Source of the DNA: Nocardiopsis sp. YSL2
GTDB taxonomy: Bacteria > Actinomycetota > Actinomycetes > Streptosporangiales > Streptosporangiaceae
DNA length: 64,000 bases
Direction: 5' to 3'
Assembly (NCBI RefSeq): GCF_030555055.1
Contig: NZ_JAMOAO010000001.1
Span: 3,038,001 to 3,102,000 of the forward strand
The position numbers were made by a program, and so were the translations under genes. The notes beneath the pieces were generated by a model. That model made no database searches. It was not told the DNA's origin and was given only the letters and a program-made list of their open reading frames with translations. Positions 49,648 to 58,579 of the stretch are shown piece after piece (position 1 is the stretch's first letter; each line of letters opens with the position of its first letter).

Positions 49648-49890
49648 TCACCAGGCGCGCACGCCGCCGACCGGGGCGGGCAGGCGCTCGTTGAGCCAGG
49701 TCCAGGTGCCGTCGTTCTCGGTGAAGCGTCGCTGGACGCGCTCGACGTCCGTCAGCGGGTTGGCGAACACCTCCTGCCACTGCCCGGCGCTGTGCTCCTC
49801 CAGGTAGAGGCTGCGGGCGTCGGTGCGCATGCGCACCGCCTGGAGGGTGTGGGAGGAACCGTCGCTCAGCTGAATGCGGTAATAGGCCAT
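49648..49890 (-). CDS. Small hypothetical protein (80 aa)
   Basis: Soluble small protein starting MAYYRIQLSDGSSHTLQAVR; strand-rich with Trp residues (GTWTWLNERLPAPV). It resembles conserved small actinobacterial proteins but I cannot name it. The start ATG lies behind a purine-poor leader. Monocistronic. Confidence 0.6.
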   Translation of the reverse strand: MAYYRIQLSDGSSHTLQAVRMRTDARSLYLEEHSAGQWQEVFANPLTDVERVQRRFTENDGTWTWLNERLPAPVGGVRAW

Positions 49891-50325
49891 GGGAATCCCC
49901 TGGGTGATCTCGTCCTGTCGAAAGGAAGGACGGTGCCCGGCACATCGATCAGCGCGAATATCGCGCTCGAAGGAACGTTTTCCTGGGGTGCGCGCAGCCG
50001 TCGGTCGGCGCGCGCGAGTGCCTGTGGTGCTGGGGCACCGTGCTGTCCGCGATTTCGGACTCTACTCCTGCCAGGGGGCGGCCGGGTGCGAAATCCGGGT
50101 GTACGTCACGGGAATTCTGTTGCCGTTTCACGCGAGTCGGTGGATTTCGACTTTATCTCGGACTTTCCCTCCCGTCTCCCACCATCGCCCCCACGGTGCG
50201 CTGCGCGGAGGGTGGGGGCTTCCACCCTCAACGGTGAGCCTTCGGCTCCGGTCCCTTTCGCTCGTTTCGCGCCCGCCCCGCGGTGGCACCGCCGCGGGGC
50301 GCGGGTGGTGTCGCCCGTGGTTCGC
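49891..50325. other. Intergenic region with three hairpins
   Basis: About 435 bases, no gene. Contains the palindrome AGCGCGA-ATA-TCGCGCT (49951-49967), an 8-bp hairpin GAGGGTGG/CCACCCTC (50208-50229), and a terminator GCCCCGCGG/CCGCGGGGC (50275-50300) for the minus-strand SDR. Confidence 0.6.
50275..50300 (-). terminator. Terminator of the minus-strand SDR
   Basis: GCCCCGCGG and CCGCGGGGC arms around a TGGCACCG loop, 26 bases past the stop at 50326. Confidence 0.75.
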
Positions 50326-51060
50326 TCAGGCGTTGATACCGCCGTCGACGTGGATCTCCGTGCCGGTCACGAACCGGCCGCCCGGGCCGACCAGGTGGAC
50401 CACGGTGTCGGCGATCTCCTCGGCGCGCCCGAAACGGCCGAGCGGGACCAGGGAACGGATGCCGTCGGGGTTCGGGCCGTCGGCCGGGTTGGCGTCGGTG
50501 TCGATCGGCCCCGGGCTGAGGAGGGTGACGGTGATTCCCCGCGGTCCCACTTCGCGGGCCAGACCGCGGGTCATACCCAGGAGCGCCGACCTGCTCATCG
50601 CGTACAGGGTGAGCCCCGGGAAGGGGACATACTCGGTGACATTGCTGCCGATGGTGACCACGCTGGCGCCCTCGCCCATGTGGCGCAGTGCCGCCTGGGT
50701 GGTCCGGAAGGGGACCTTGACGTTCACCGCCAGGACCCGGTCGAGTTGGGTGACCTCGTCGGAGGGCACGAAGGGGACGGAAGCGGCGTTGTTGACCAGG
50801 ATGTCCAGGCCGCCGAGGGCCGCCACCACACGGTCGACGGCACCGGCCGCCTGGACGGCGTCCCCGTTGTCGGCCCGCAGGGCGACGGCCCGCCGCCCGG
50901 TCGCCCTGATCTTCTGCACGACCTCGGTCGCGGCGGCCTCGTCGCTGATGTAGGTGATGGCGACGTTGGCCCCGGCTTCGGCGAGCCGCAGCGCGACCGC
51001 CGCGCCGATCCCTCGGCTGCCGCCGGTGACCAGTGCCGTCCTGCTCTCCAGTTCGTTCAT
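50326..51060 (-). CDS. Short-chain dehydrogenase/reductase with altered active site
   Basis: 244 residues of the classical FabG-like SDR type: VTGGSRGIG (about 11-19), VNNAAS (about 89-94), Ser139 in VTIGSNVTEYV, and Tyr153. The catalytic Lys four residues after Tyr is Arg157 here (YAMSR instead of YxxxK), while the rest of the fold (SPGPIDTD, GTEIHVDGG) is normal. It may be catalytically weak or use Arg; substrate unknown. Confidence 0.85.
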   Translation of the reverse strand: MNELESRTALVTGGSRGIGAAVALRLAEAGANVAITYISDEAAATEVVQKIRATGRRAVALRADNGDAVQAAGAVDRVVAALGGLDILVNNAASVPFVPSDEVTQLDRVLAVNVKVPFRTTQAALRHMGEGASVVTIGSNVTEYVPFPGLTLYAMSRSALLGMTRGLAREVGPRGITVTLLSPGPIDTDANPADGPNPDGIRSLVPLGRFGRAEEIADTVVHLVGPGGRFVTGTEIHVDGGINA

Positions 51061-51126
51061 GTGTTCCAGGTTGGCGAACCCGGGAATCCCGTGCTGGCGG
51101 AAATCCGACGCCTCGTTCGGCCCCGT

Positions 51127-51693
51127 TCAGCCGGTGGCGAGGCGGTGGCGGGCCTCCATGAGGGCGAAGCCGAGCAGGTTGGCCCCCCGCCAGGCCCCGG
51201 GTCTCTCCGCGTTCTCGTCGCGCGCGCTCATGCCGATCCCCCACACCTTGTCGCGCGGGCTGGCCTCGACCAGGACCCGTCGCCCGGTGCCGAGCAGGAA
51301 GTCGCGTAGCCGCGGATTCTGTCCGAACTTGGCGACGTTTGCGCGCACCACGATCTCGAACCGGGCGGCCTCCCAGACCTCCTGGTCGAAGTCGCGCACC
51401 TGGCGGCCGAGCACCTTGGCGTCACGGGGGTGGCCCGCCGCGACGATCAGCTCGGCGGCCGCGTCGTCGCCGAACAGGCGGGCCTTGCCGGCCATCATGT
51501 AGTGCTCCGCCGTGGCGTAGGTGACCCCGTCCACGGTGAACTCGGCCGACCACCACTGGGAGAGGCAGGAGGCCGACACGCCGCCGGACACCGGGGGTCG
51601 GTGGCCCCAGAAGAGCAGGAACTTGGCGCGTTCCCGTGCCAGAAGGAGTTCGCTCACGGATCGGGCGTCCGTGGGGTGGGTGCCGTGGGACAT
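51127..51693 (-). CDS. NADAR-family protein (YbiA-like)
   Basis: 188 residues. Motifs of the NADAR fold: LLFWGHRPP, CLSQWWSAEFTVDG, TYATAEHYMMAGKARLFGDD, GRQVRDFDQEVWEAARFEIV, DFLLGTGRRVLVEASPRDKV, WGIGMSARD. The family acts on N-glycosidic bonds linked to ADP-ribose or damaged nucleotides such as riboflavin intermediates. A short gap follows the SDR start, so co-transcription is possible. Confidence 0.9.
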   Translation of the reverse strand: MSHGTHPTDARSVSELLLARERAKFLLFWGHRPPVSGGVSASCLSQWWSAEFTVDGVTYATAEHYMMAGKARLFGDDAAAELIVAAGHPRDAKVLGRQVRDFDQEVWEAARFEIVVRANVAKFGQNPRLRDFLLGTGRRVLVEASPRDKVWGIGMSARDENAERPGAWRGANLLGFALMEARHRLATG

Positions 51694-51746
51694 GCCGTGA
51701 TTCTGGCAGGAAGCACCGACGTTCCCACACTGGTTTTCGGGCGCGG

Positions 51747-52535
51747 TCAGTCGAACTGGAACGAGCGCTTGGCCATGCCGTGCCAGTACCCGTCGACGGT
51801 GGACCTCGACCGGTCGTGCGCGTCCAGGCTCGCCCCGAGTGCGACGAACAGCGGCGCGAAGTGGTCGCTGCGCGGGTGGGCCAGCGACGCCGCGGGCGCC
51901 TTGTGCTCGAAGTCCAGGAGCGCGTCCACGTCGTGGTCGAGCACGGTGCGGTGCGCCCAGTCGTCGAACTCCGACGACCAGGCGGGCACGTCCCCGTGCG
52001 CCGCGGGCGACATCTCGCGCAGGTTGTGCGTGGTGAACCCGCTGCCAACGATGAGTACGCCCTCCTCGCGCAGCGGTGCCAGGCGCCGGCCCAGGTCGAG
52101 CAGCTCCGCGGGGTCCAGGGTCGGCATGGAGACCTGGAGGACGGGGACGTCGGCGTCCGGGTACATCTCCTTGAGCGGGACGTACGCGCCGTGGTCCAGG
52201 CCGCGGGACGGGTCCTGGTGGACGTGTCGCCCGGGCCCGGAGACGAGGGCGCTGACGCGCTGGGCGAGTTCCGGCGCTCCGGGGTGGGCGTAGGTGACCG
52301 CGTAGTAGCGTTGCGGAAAGCCCCAGAAGTCGTAGGTCAGCGGCGCCGCGTCCGTCGTCGCGCCCACGGTCAGCGGGGCGTCCTCCCAGTGCGCGGAGAC
52401 CATGAGGATCGCGCGGGGCCGGGGGAGGTCGGCGGACCAGGCGGCGAGTTCACGGGTCCACTCGGTGTCGTCGGCCAGCGGCGGCGCTCCGTGGCTGAGG
52501 TAGAGGGCCGGCATGCGCTGTGGACGCGTCTGCAT
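51747..52535 (-). CDS. LigB-family extradiol dioxygenase-like protein (DODA type)
   Basis: 262 residues. Metal ligands in LYLSHGAPPL (His about 15), VSAHWEDAPL (His about 49) and GLDHGAYVPLKEMYPDADVP (His about 114), plus SDHFAPLFVALGA near the C-terminus. Class III ring-cleavage or DOPA-dioxygenase-like enzymes; some members bind Zn. It diverges from a MarR regulator with an operator between them, which suggests response to an aromatic or quinone compound. Confidence 0.92.
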   Translation of the reverse strand: MQTRPQRMPALYLSHGAPPLADDTEWTRELAAWSADLPRPRAILMVSAHWEDAPLTVGATTDAAPLTYDFWGFPQRYYAVTYAHPGAPELAQRVSALVSGPGRHVHQDPSRGLDHGAYVPLKEMYPDADVPVLQVSMPTLDPAELLDLGRRLAPLREEGVLIVGSGFTTHNLREMSPAAHGDVPAWSSEFDDWAHRTVLDHDVDALLDFEHKAPAASLAHPRSDHFAPLFVALGASLDAHDRSRSTVDGYWHGMAKRSFQFD

Positions 52536-52581
52536 GGAAGCCTCCGGGGCTAGGATCTCTTGATGTCTGACCAGAACATAA

Positions 52582-52593
52582 TTGAACGCTCAA
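52582..52593. promoter_or_regulatory. Candidate MarR operator
   Basis: TTGAACGCTCAA, an imperfect dyad (TTGA/TCAA) set in an A/T-rich stretch, between divergent ligB-like and marR-like genes. Confidence 0.55.
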
Positions 52594-52616
52594 ATATTTC
52601 GGAGGGGCCGGGCCCG

Positions 52617-53096
52617 ATGGCCGACACGAGGTGGCTCAGCGACAGCGAGCAGGAGGCCTGGCGCACCTTCATGGCCGCCGTCCGTCTGATGGAGAGCGCG
52701 CTGGACCGCCAGCTCAGGCGGGATTCAGGGCTGCCGCACGCCTACTTCCACGCGCTCGTGGTGCTGTCGGAGGCGCCGAACCGCGAGATGACGATGACGG
52801 CGCTGGCGGAGAGCCTGCTGTCGTCGCCGAGTCGGCTCTCGCACGCGGTCTCCCGGATGGAGGCCGACGGGCTGATCCGCCGGTACAAGCGCCCGGGTGA
52901 CCGGAGGACCACCGTCGCCGCGCTGACCGAGTCCGGCCTGGCGACTCTGCGCGAGGCGGCGCCCGGTCACGTGGACGAGGTGCGGCGGGTGGTGTTCGAC
53001 CCGCTCACCGACGAGCAGGTCGACCGACTGCGGGAGATCTCGGCGGCCATGCTCGACGCGCTGGGTGCGGAGTCCCCCACGCCCTGGAGCGCCTGA
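52617..53096 (+). CDS. MarR-family transcriptional regulator
   Basis: 159 residues from ATG 52617, chosen because GGAGGGG lies 9 bases upstream; the upstream ATGs at 52560/52563 would put the operator inside the coding region. Winged helix: MTMTALAESLLSSPSRLSHA, VSRMEADGLIRRYKRPGDRR. Probably represses the divergent dioxygenase gene and itself. Confidence 0.88.
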   Translation: MADTRWLSDSEQEAWRTFMAAVRLMESALDRQLRRDSGLPHAYFHALVVLSEAPNREMTMTALAESLLSSPSRLSHAVSRMEADGLIRRYKRPGDRRTTVAALTESGLATLREAAPGHVDEVRRVVFDPLTDEQVDRLREISAAMLDALGAESPTPWSA

Positions 53097-53236
53097 CCCA
53101 CGGGCGCCCGTCGTGGCGAGGAACACGCTGAGTATCCGTGGCGTACGCTTTAGTATGTAGCTTCCTGGGAAAAGATTGCGCTCTCAACAGTGCTGACTCG
53201 CCTCCCGGGACACCCGCTCACGGAATGGAGAACCCG

Positions 53237-53680
53237 ATGACCGACCGGTCACTCCGGATCAGCGACGTCACGGCCCTGCTCGCCAGGATCGTCGTCGGCG
53301 CCACCTTCGTCGCCCACGGCCTGGACAAGGCCGCCGACCTGGAAGGGACCGCCGGGTTCTTCGGCTCGGTCGGGATCCCCTTCCCCGAGTACAGCGCCCT
53401 GCTCGGCACCGGGGTCGAGATCATCGGGGGTGCGCTGCTCATCCTCGGCCTCGTCCTGCCGGCGGCCGGCCCGGTGCTCGCCGCGCAGATGGCCGTCGCC
53501 ATCGCGACCGTCCACGCGGGCCAGCCCCTCGTGGGCGGCTACGAGCTTCCACTGGTCCTCGGTGCCGCCGCCCTCGCCCTCGGGTTCGCGGGCGGGCGCT
53601 TCGCCCTGGACCGCCTCCTGCCCTGGGGCCGAACCCGCACCCGCCCTGACGCCGAGGCCGCGCCCGCCGGGAACTCCTGA
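53237..53680 (+). CDS. DoxX-family membrane protein
   Basis: 147 residues from ATG 53237 with GGAG 6 bases upstream. Four hydrophobic helices with the DoxX pattern LARIVVGATFVAHGLDKAAD and GTGVEIIGGALLILGLVLPA. Members are linked to quinol- or thiol-stress responses; the role here is unknown. Confidence 0.85.
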   Translation: MTDRSLRISDVTALLARIVVGATFVAHGLDKAADLEGTAGFFGSVGIPFPEYSALLGTGVEIIGGALLILGLVLPAAGPVLAAQMAVAIATVHAGQPLVGGYELPLVLGAAALALGFAGGRFALDRLLPWGRTRTRPDAEAAPAGNS

Positions 53681-53879
53681 CCCCGGCGGTACCGCCGCCC
53701 CACGCACCGTCGTCGGCCGCCCGAGCACCGGGCGGCCGACTCCCGCGCGCGCGGTTCCGGTCGTCCGGTGGCGGCGACGGTTCGCGTCGCCCGTCTGCGA
53801 GTCGGAAGAGGGAGGGCCACGTGCGCGGACGTCCCCGACGCGGCGCCGGACCCATCCTGAGTCGGCCTACGATGCTGGC

Positions 53880-54548
53880 ATGCGGATACTCGTGGTCGAG
53901 GACGATGACCGGGTCGCGCGCGGGCTGGTGACCGCGTTGCGGTCGGCGTCCTACGACGTGCAGCGGGTGGCCACCGCCGAGCGGGCGCTGGAGGCTCCGC
54001 CGGCGGACGTCGTACTCCTGGACCTGGGGCTGCCCGACCTGGACGGGATCGACCTCCTGCGTCGGCTCCGCGACCGCCCCCAGACCGCCATCATCGCGGT
54101 CACCGCGCGGGGTGAGGAGCGCGAGCGGGTGCGCGGACTGCGGGCCGGCGCCGACGACTACGTCGTCAAGCCGTTCGGGGTGGCCGAACTCCTGGCTCGG
54201 ATCGACGCCGTCCTGCGGCGGACGCGGTCCGCGCGGGCCGAGGCCGACGAGGGCGAACCCGCGGTGTCGGTGGGACCGCTCACCCTGGACGTCGACGCGC
54301 GCGAGGCACGGGTGGGGGACCGGGAACTCAGGCTGACCCGCAAGGAGTTCGACCTGCTGGTCCTGCTCGCCCAGCGCTCGCCCGCCGTGGTGGCGCGCGA
54401 CCAGATCCTCGACCAGGTCTGGGGCGCGTCCTGGGAGGCGTCCTCGCGGACCCTCGACACGCACGTCGCCTCGCTGCGGGGCAAGATCGGCCAGGACGTG
54501 CGCATCCGGACCGTGCGCGGTGTCGGCTACGTCCTGGATCGGGCGTAA
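53880..54548 (+). CDS. OmpR-family response regulator
   Basis: 222 residues. Receiver: acidic pair in VVEDDD, phospho-Asp in VVLLDLGLPDLDG (about 51), Lys in YVVKPFG. C-terminal winged helix (LRLTRKEFDLLVLLAQRSPA, DTHVASLRGKIG, RTVRGVGYVLD). Four bases before the kinase start; partner of the next gene. Confidence 0.95.
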   Translation: MRILVVEDDDRVARGLVTALRSASYDVQRVATAERALEAPPADVVLLDLGLPDLDGIDLLRRLRDRPQTAIIAVTARGEERERVRGLRAGADDYVVKPFGVAELLARIDAVLRRTRSARAEADEGEPAVSVGPLTLDVDAREARVGDRELRLTRKEFDLLVLLAQRSPAVVARDQILDQVWGASWEASSRTLDTHVASLRGKIGQDVRIRTVRGVGYVLDRA

Positions 54549-54551
54549 CCC

Positions 54552-56069
54552 GTGATCCGGCGACTGCTCATCCTCCTGCTGCCCGTGGCGTTCGTGCTGG
54601 TGGCGGCGGTCGCCGTGCCGATCGGTACGGTCATCGCGCACCAGCGCACCCAGGACGTGTACGTCGACCGCCTGGCGGACGCGAGCCGCTTCGCCTCGCT
54701 GGCGCGCACCGCCCTGGAGGCCGGCCGCGAGGACACCCTCGCCCAGGAGCTCGAGCGCTACCGGGAGCTCTACGACACCCCGGTGGCGGTGGTCTCGCCC
54801 GCCGAGGAACTCGTGGTGGGCTCCGAACCGCCCGGGCATCTGCGGGAGATCGTGGAGTCGGCCGGGGAGGTCAGCGCCGTGCGGCTGGCGCTGGCCGGGG
54901 AGCGGCCCGGGGCGCCGGCCACGGTGTGGCCGTGGACGACCGAGGCCCTCGTGGTCGCCGAGCCGATCGGACGGGACAGCGAGGTCGAGGGCGCGATCGT
55001 CGTGGCCGTCTCCCCGGAGGGCCTGGGCGCGTCCGTCCTGCGTTCCTGGGGGTGGCTCGCGCTCATCAGCCTGGCGCCGCTCGTGCTGCTGGCGGCGGCC
55101 GCCATGCCGCTGTCGCGATGGGTGCTGCGCCCCATCGGCCGCCTGGACGCGGCGACCACCGCCGTGACCTCGGGCGACCTGGAGGTGCGCGTGGACGCCG
55201 AGCGCGGCCCGCCCGAGCTGCGGCGGCTCACGGAGTCGTTCAACACGATGGTCGCGGTCGTGCGCGGCGCCCTCGAACGCCAGCGGTCGTTCGTGTCCGA
55301 GGCCTCCCACCAGCTGCGCAACCCCCTGGCGAGCCTGCGGCTGTCCGTGGAGAACCTCGCGCCGCACCTGACGACGGACGAGGCCAGGGAAGCGCACGCC
55401 GTCGCCGTCGACGAGACCATGGTGATGCACCGGATGCTCAACTCGCTCCTGGCGGCCACGCGCCTGGAGAGCATCACCGGCACGGACGCTGTGGAGGTCG
55501 CCGCCGTGATCGACACCCGTGTGTCGCGCTGGCGCGCCCTGGGAGACGCACGCGGCTTCACGGTGGCGACCGACGTTCCCGCCGGGGTGTGGGCGCAGGC
55601 CCCCGCGGGCGGTCTGGGCAGCATCCTGGACGAACTGTTCAGCAACGCCATCCGGCTGTCGCGCGGCTCCCGCGTCGAGATCCGGTTGCGGCCGGAGGGT
55701 GCGGACGACGTCAGGCTCCTGGTCCTCGACGACGGCGAGGGGCTGCCGACGGAGGAGAGGGAAGCCGCGCTCGCCCGGTTCTGGCGGTCTTCGCGGCACC
55801 AGAACACCGAGGGCACCGGTCTGGGGCTGGCGATCGTCGCCGACCTGGTCCGCCAGGCGGGCGGCCGGCTGGCACTGGAGGAGGGGCTGCGGTCCGGGGA
55901 CCGGCGGGGGTTCGGCGTGGTGATCACCCTGCCTCGGGCCGAGGCACGCGACGGCGCCGACGACACGGATGACGCGGACGGCGACGCGGCCGAGCACGCT
56001 CACGGGGAGGCCCGGCCAGGGGACGGCGACGAGGACGGTCCGGGCGGGGTCGACCGGCCGCGGCGGTGA
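54552..56069 (+). CDS. Sensor histidine kinase
   Basis: 505 residues from GTG 54552. Membrane helix at about 4-25 and another at about 162-190, enclosing an extracytoplasmic sensor; HAMP (LRPIGRLDAATTAVTSGD); phospho-His in SEASHQLRNPLASLRL; N-box DELFSNAIRLS, G1 LVLDDGEGL, G2 GTGLGLAIVADLV. The C-terminus is a long Asp/Gly-rich tail. Adjacent TAXI binding protein may present the ligand. Confidence 0.93.
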   Translation: MIRRLLILLLPVAFVLVAAVAVPIGTVIAHQRTQDVYVDRLADASRFASLARTALEAGREDTLAQELERYRELYDTPVAVVSPAEELVVGSEPPGHLREIVESAGEVSAVRLALAGERPGAPATVWPWTTEALVVAEPIGRDSEVEGAIVVAVSPEGLGASVLRSWGWLALISLAPLVLLAAAAMPLSRWVLRPIGRLDAATTAVTSGDLEVRVDAERGPPELRRLTESFNTMVAVVRGALERQRSFVSEASHQLRNPLASLRLSVENLAPHLTTDEAREAHAVAVDETMVMHRMLNSLLAATRLESITGTDAVEVAAVIDTRVSRWRALGDARGFTVATDVPAGVWAQAPAGGLGSILDELFSNAIRLSRGSRVEIRLRPEGADDVRLLVLDDGEGLPTEEREAALARFWRSSRHQNTEGTGLGLAIVADLVRQAGGRLALEEGLRSGDRRGFGVVITLPRAEARDGADDTDDADGDAAEHAHGEARPGDGDEDGPGGVDRPRR

Positions 56070-56121
56070 GCGCGCGGTCCCGCGGCGCCGCGCCACCGGG
56101 GCCGGCCGCCACCACCGCGCC

Positions 56122-57063
56122 TCAGGTCGGCTTGTTCTCCCGGTACCAGTCGGCCGCGCCCGGGTGCAGTGGAACGACCCCCGTGGAGATCCCGGTCCGC
56201 ACGTTGATCTGCGCCGCCACGGGGCTCCCGTCGGCCAGTCGCGCGGCGCTGGTGAACACGGTGTCGGTCACCGTGTACGCGGCGTCGTAGGACAGGTCCT
56301 CCCGGCACAGCAGCAGGTTCGGGATGGCCGCCGTCGGCGTGGACGGCACGTCCTCGTACGTGGTGGCCGGAAGGTTCGCCGGCAGGTACGAGTCGGGGTG
56401 CGCGTCGGCCAGGGCGTCGGCCGTGTCCGACAGGTCGATGAGCCGCACCGCGCGCTCCTCCGCGAGGTCGGCGATCGCCGGAGTCGGCAGTCCCGTCAGT
56501 GAGAACATCGCGTCGATCTCCCCGTCGGCCAGGGCCGCGGCCGACTCGGACTGGTTGAGGCGGACCGCCTCGAAGTCCAGGCCGGTCTCCGCGACGATCT
56601 GGGCCACGGTGAACTCCGTCCCCGAGTCGGTCGCGCCGACCGACACGCGCAGGCCCTCCAGGTCGGACGCCCGCCACACGGGAGAGCCGACCAGCACGAC
56701 CAGGTGCACGAAGGCGTCGTAGAGGCGGCCGATCGCCATGAGGGCGCCGCCGTCGCCGGAGTCGAGTATCGAGTCGAGCGCGGCCAGACCCAGGTGGGCC
56801 TCACCGGAGGCCAGCAGGGCCAGGTTCGCGTGCGAGGCGCCCGTCTGCACGGCACGCACGTCGGTGTCCGGGAGCCGTTCGTCCAGGATCGCGGCGATCT
56901 CCCCGCCGATCTGCCGGTAGACGGCGCCCGGCGGCCCCGTCGCCACCACCAGTTCGGGCAGGCCGCGCACGCCGCCCCGGCCGCAGCCGGCCACGGATCC
57001 GCCGAGCGCGACGGCCGTCGCGCCCAGGAGGACGGCGCGCCGACCGGGTCCACTCACTCGCAT
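56122..57063 (-). CDS. TAXI-family TRAP-type solute-binding lipoprotein
   Basis: 313 residues. Lipobox GSVAGC (Cys about residue 27), then VVATGPPGAVYRQIGGEIAA, VQTGASHANLALLASGEAHL, and SVGATDSGTEFTVAQIVAET, the TAXI pattern. No TRAP permease (dctQM-type) is in the window. Convergent with a two-component system 53 bases away, a pairing also known elsewhere, so it may serve as a sensory receptor. Confidence 0.9.
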   Translation of the reverse strand: MRVSGPGRRAVLLGATAVALGGSVAGCGRGGVRGLPELVVATGPPGAVYRQIGGEIAAILDERLPDTDVRAVQTGASHANLALLASGEAHLGLAALDSILDSGDGGALMAIGRLYDAFVHLVVLVGSPVWRASDLEGLRVSVGATDSGTEFTVAQIVAETGLDFEAVRLNQSESAAALADGEIDAMFSLTGLPTPAIADLAEERAVRLIDLSDTADALADAHPDSYLPANLPATTYEDVPSTPTAAIPNLLLCREDLSYDAAYTVTDTVFTSAARLADGSPVAAQINVRTGISTGVVPLHPGAADWYRENKPT

Positions 57064-57139
57064 AGACGCAGCTTAGGCACACGTCGGCGCTCTCGTCGCC
57101 CCGGCGCCTCGGGCCCGGCGGACTCGCACCCTCGGCGCC

Positions 57140-57676
57140 CTAGTCCTCCGGCTTCCACTCCTCGACGAGGAGCCCGAGCAGCACCTCGTCCAGGAACTCG
57201 CCCAGCACCCAGGCCGAGGAGCGCAGCACGCCCTCGCGGACGAAGCCGTTGCGCTCGGCGGCGCGCAGCATCGCCGCGTTGTCCGCCAGCGTCTCGATCT
57301 GCAGCCGCCGAAGCCCGCGCACCACGAAGCCGTAGTGGCACAGCACCGCGACCACGTCGCTGCCGTAGCCCCTGCCGCGGAAGGACGGCCGCAGCCCCAG
57401 CCCGATGTGCGCGGACCGGCTGTGGTTGTCGATGCCCCACAGGTTCGCGGTGCCGACCAGCGTGCCGCCGTCCAGTTCCACCACGGAGAACGGGACGAGT
57501 CCCTGCACCGTGTCGTCCACCGCGAGCGGGAAGTCCTCCTGGCCGGGCGTCATCGGCCGCCACGGACGGCTTTCGGCGCGCGAGCCGTTCACCACGTCGT
57601 CGTAGAGCTCGGTCCGCAGGAGGGGGATGTCCTCCGCGTGCCGGGCCCTGAGCCCGACCTTGCTACCTCTCAGCAT
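57140..57676 (-). CDS. GNAT-family N-acetyltransferase
   Basis: 178 residues. RimJ/RimL-like: AHIGLGLRPSFRGRGYGSDV with the acetyl-CoA loop (about 92-112), then LQIETLADNAAMLRAAERNG and FVREGVLRSSAWVLGEFLDE. Acceptor unknown: a protein terminus, amino acid or drug. Monocistronic; the GntR/urea operon diverges from it. Confidence 0.9.
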   Translation of the reverse strand: MLRGSKVGLRARHAEDIPLLRTELYDDVVNGSRAESRPWRPMTPGQEDFPLAVDDTVQGLVPFSVVELDGGTLVGTANLWGIDNHSRSAHIGLGLRPSFRGRGYGSDVVAVLCHYGFVVRGLRRLQIETLADNAAMLRAAERNGFVREGVLRSSAWVLGEFLDEVLLGLLVEEWKPED

Positions 57677-57720
57677 TCCCGCTTCCTATCGGAGGCGGCC
57701 GATCGGCGGCAAACCATTTA

Positions 57721-57747
57721 ACACGGTGAAACACGGAGAAACACAGG
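57721..57747. repeat. 10-bp phased repeats upstream of the GntR gene
   Basis: ACACGGTGAA, ACACGGAGAA and ACACAGG in tandem with a period of exactly 10, one helical turn, about 55 bases before the GntR start. Candidate regulator-binding array. Confidence 0.55.
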
Positions 57748-57799
57748 CTTCACTGACCGACAGGGCCCTGGAAACACGCGCTTCCTAGCGTCTGGGGCC

Positions 57800-58525
57800 A
57801 TGGACACACCGATGTATACACGTCCCGGCCCGTCCTCCGGCGCGACGGCCACCTCCCGCCGGGACCGCGTCTACGGGCTGCTGCGGGAGGAGGTCCTCAG
57901 CGGCCGGGTCGCCCCCCACACGCGCCTGGGCGAGGTCAGGCTCGCCGAACGCTTCGGGGTCTCGCGCACGCCCGTCCGCGAGGCCCTCGCCCGCCTGCAC
58001 TCCGACGGCCTCGTCGAGCGGCGCGAGAACGGCTTCTACGCCACCGTCCCCAACCTTCCCGAGCTCCGCGACCTCTACGAGCTGCGCGTGGCCCTCGAAC
58101 TGCGGGGGATCGCCCGCGCCATCGAGGACCCCTCCATCCGCCACGACCGCGGGATCCTCGTCGGCGAACTCGACCGCTGGGAGAAGCTGCGCGCCGAACC
58201 CCCGGAGCCGGACCCCTCCTTCGTCCTCCTGGACGAGGAGTTCCACGCGGCCCTGTCCACCGCGTCCGGCAACCGCGCGCTGACCGACTCCCTCGTCTCC
58301 GTCAACCAGCGCATCCGGCGCGTGCGCATGTACGACTTCCTCACGGGGGACCGGATCACCTCCACCATCGACGAGCACATCCGGATCGTCGAGCACCTCC
58401 TCGCCGACGAACTCGACCTCGCCTACCGGGCCATGCACGAGCACGTCGGAGCGTCCATGGCGGTCGTCCTGGAACGCGCGCAACGCGCCCTCACCCAGAT
58501 GGCCCTGCACCCCGACACCCACTGA
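57800..58525 (+). CDS. GntR/FadR (FCD) regulator of the urea-degrading operon
   Basis: 241 residues. N-terminal winged helix (VYGLLREEVLSGRVAPHTRL, FGVSRTPVREALARLHSDGL) and a C-terminal FCD all-helical ligand domain with metal residues (DLYELRVALELRGI, LDEEFHAALSTASGN, EHIRIVEHLLADELD). Precedes urea carboxylase by 54 bases on the same strand, so it probably regulates that operon and itself. An internal Met (residue 5) is an alternative start. Confidence 0.9.
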   Translation: MDTPMYTRPGPSSGATATSRRDRVYGLLREEVLSGRVAPHTRLGEVRLAERFGVSRTPVREALARLHSDGLVERRENGFYATVPNLPELRDLYELRVALELRGIARAIEDPSIRHDRGILVGELDRWEKLRAEPPEPDPSFVLLDEEFHAALSTASGNRALTDSLVSVNQRIRRVRMYDFLTGDRITSTIDEHIRIVEHLLADELDLAYRAMHEHVGASMAVVLERAQRALTQMALHPDTH

Positions 58526-58579
58526 CCTGACCGCCGCCCTGCCCCCGGGGCTCTGACCCGGGACAGAAGGAGAGCCAGC

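Noticed and set aside
57721..57747. Possible CRISPR-like repeat array
   Set aside because: Units are only 10 bases, contiguous, without spacers or cas genes.
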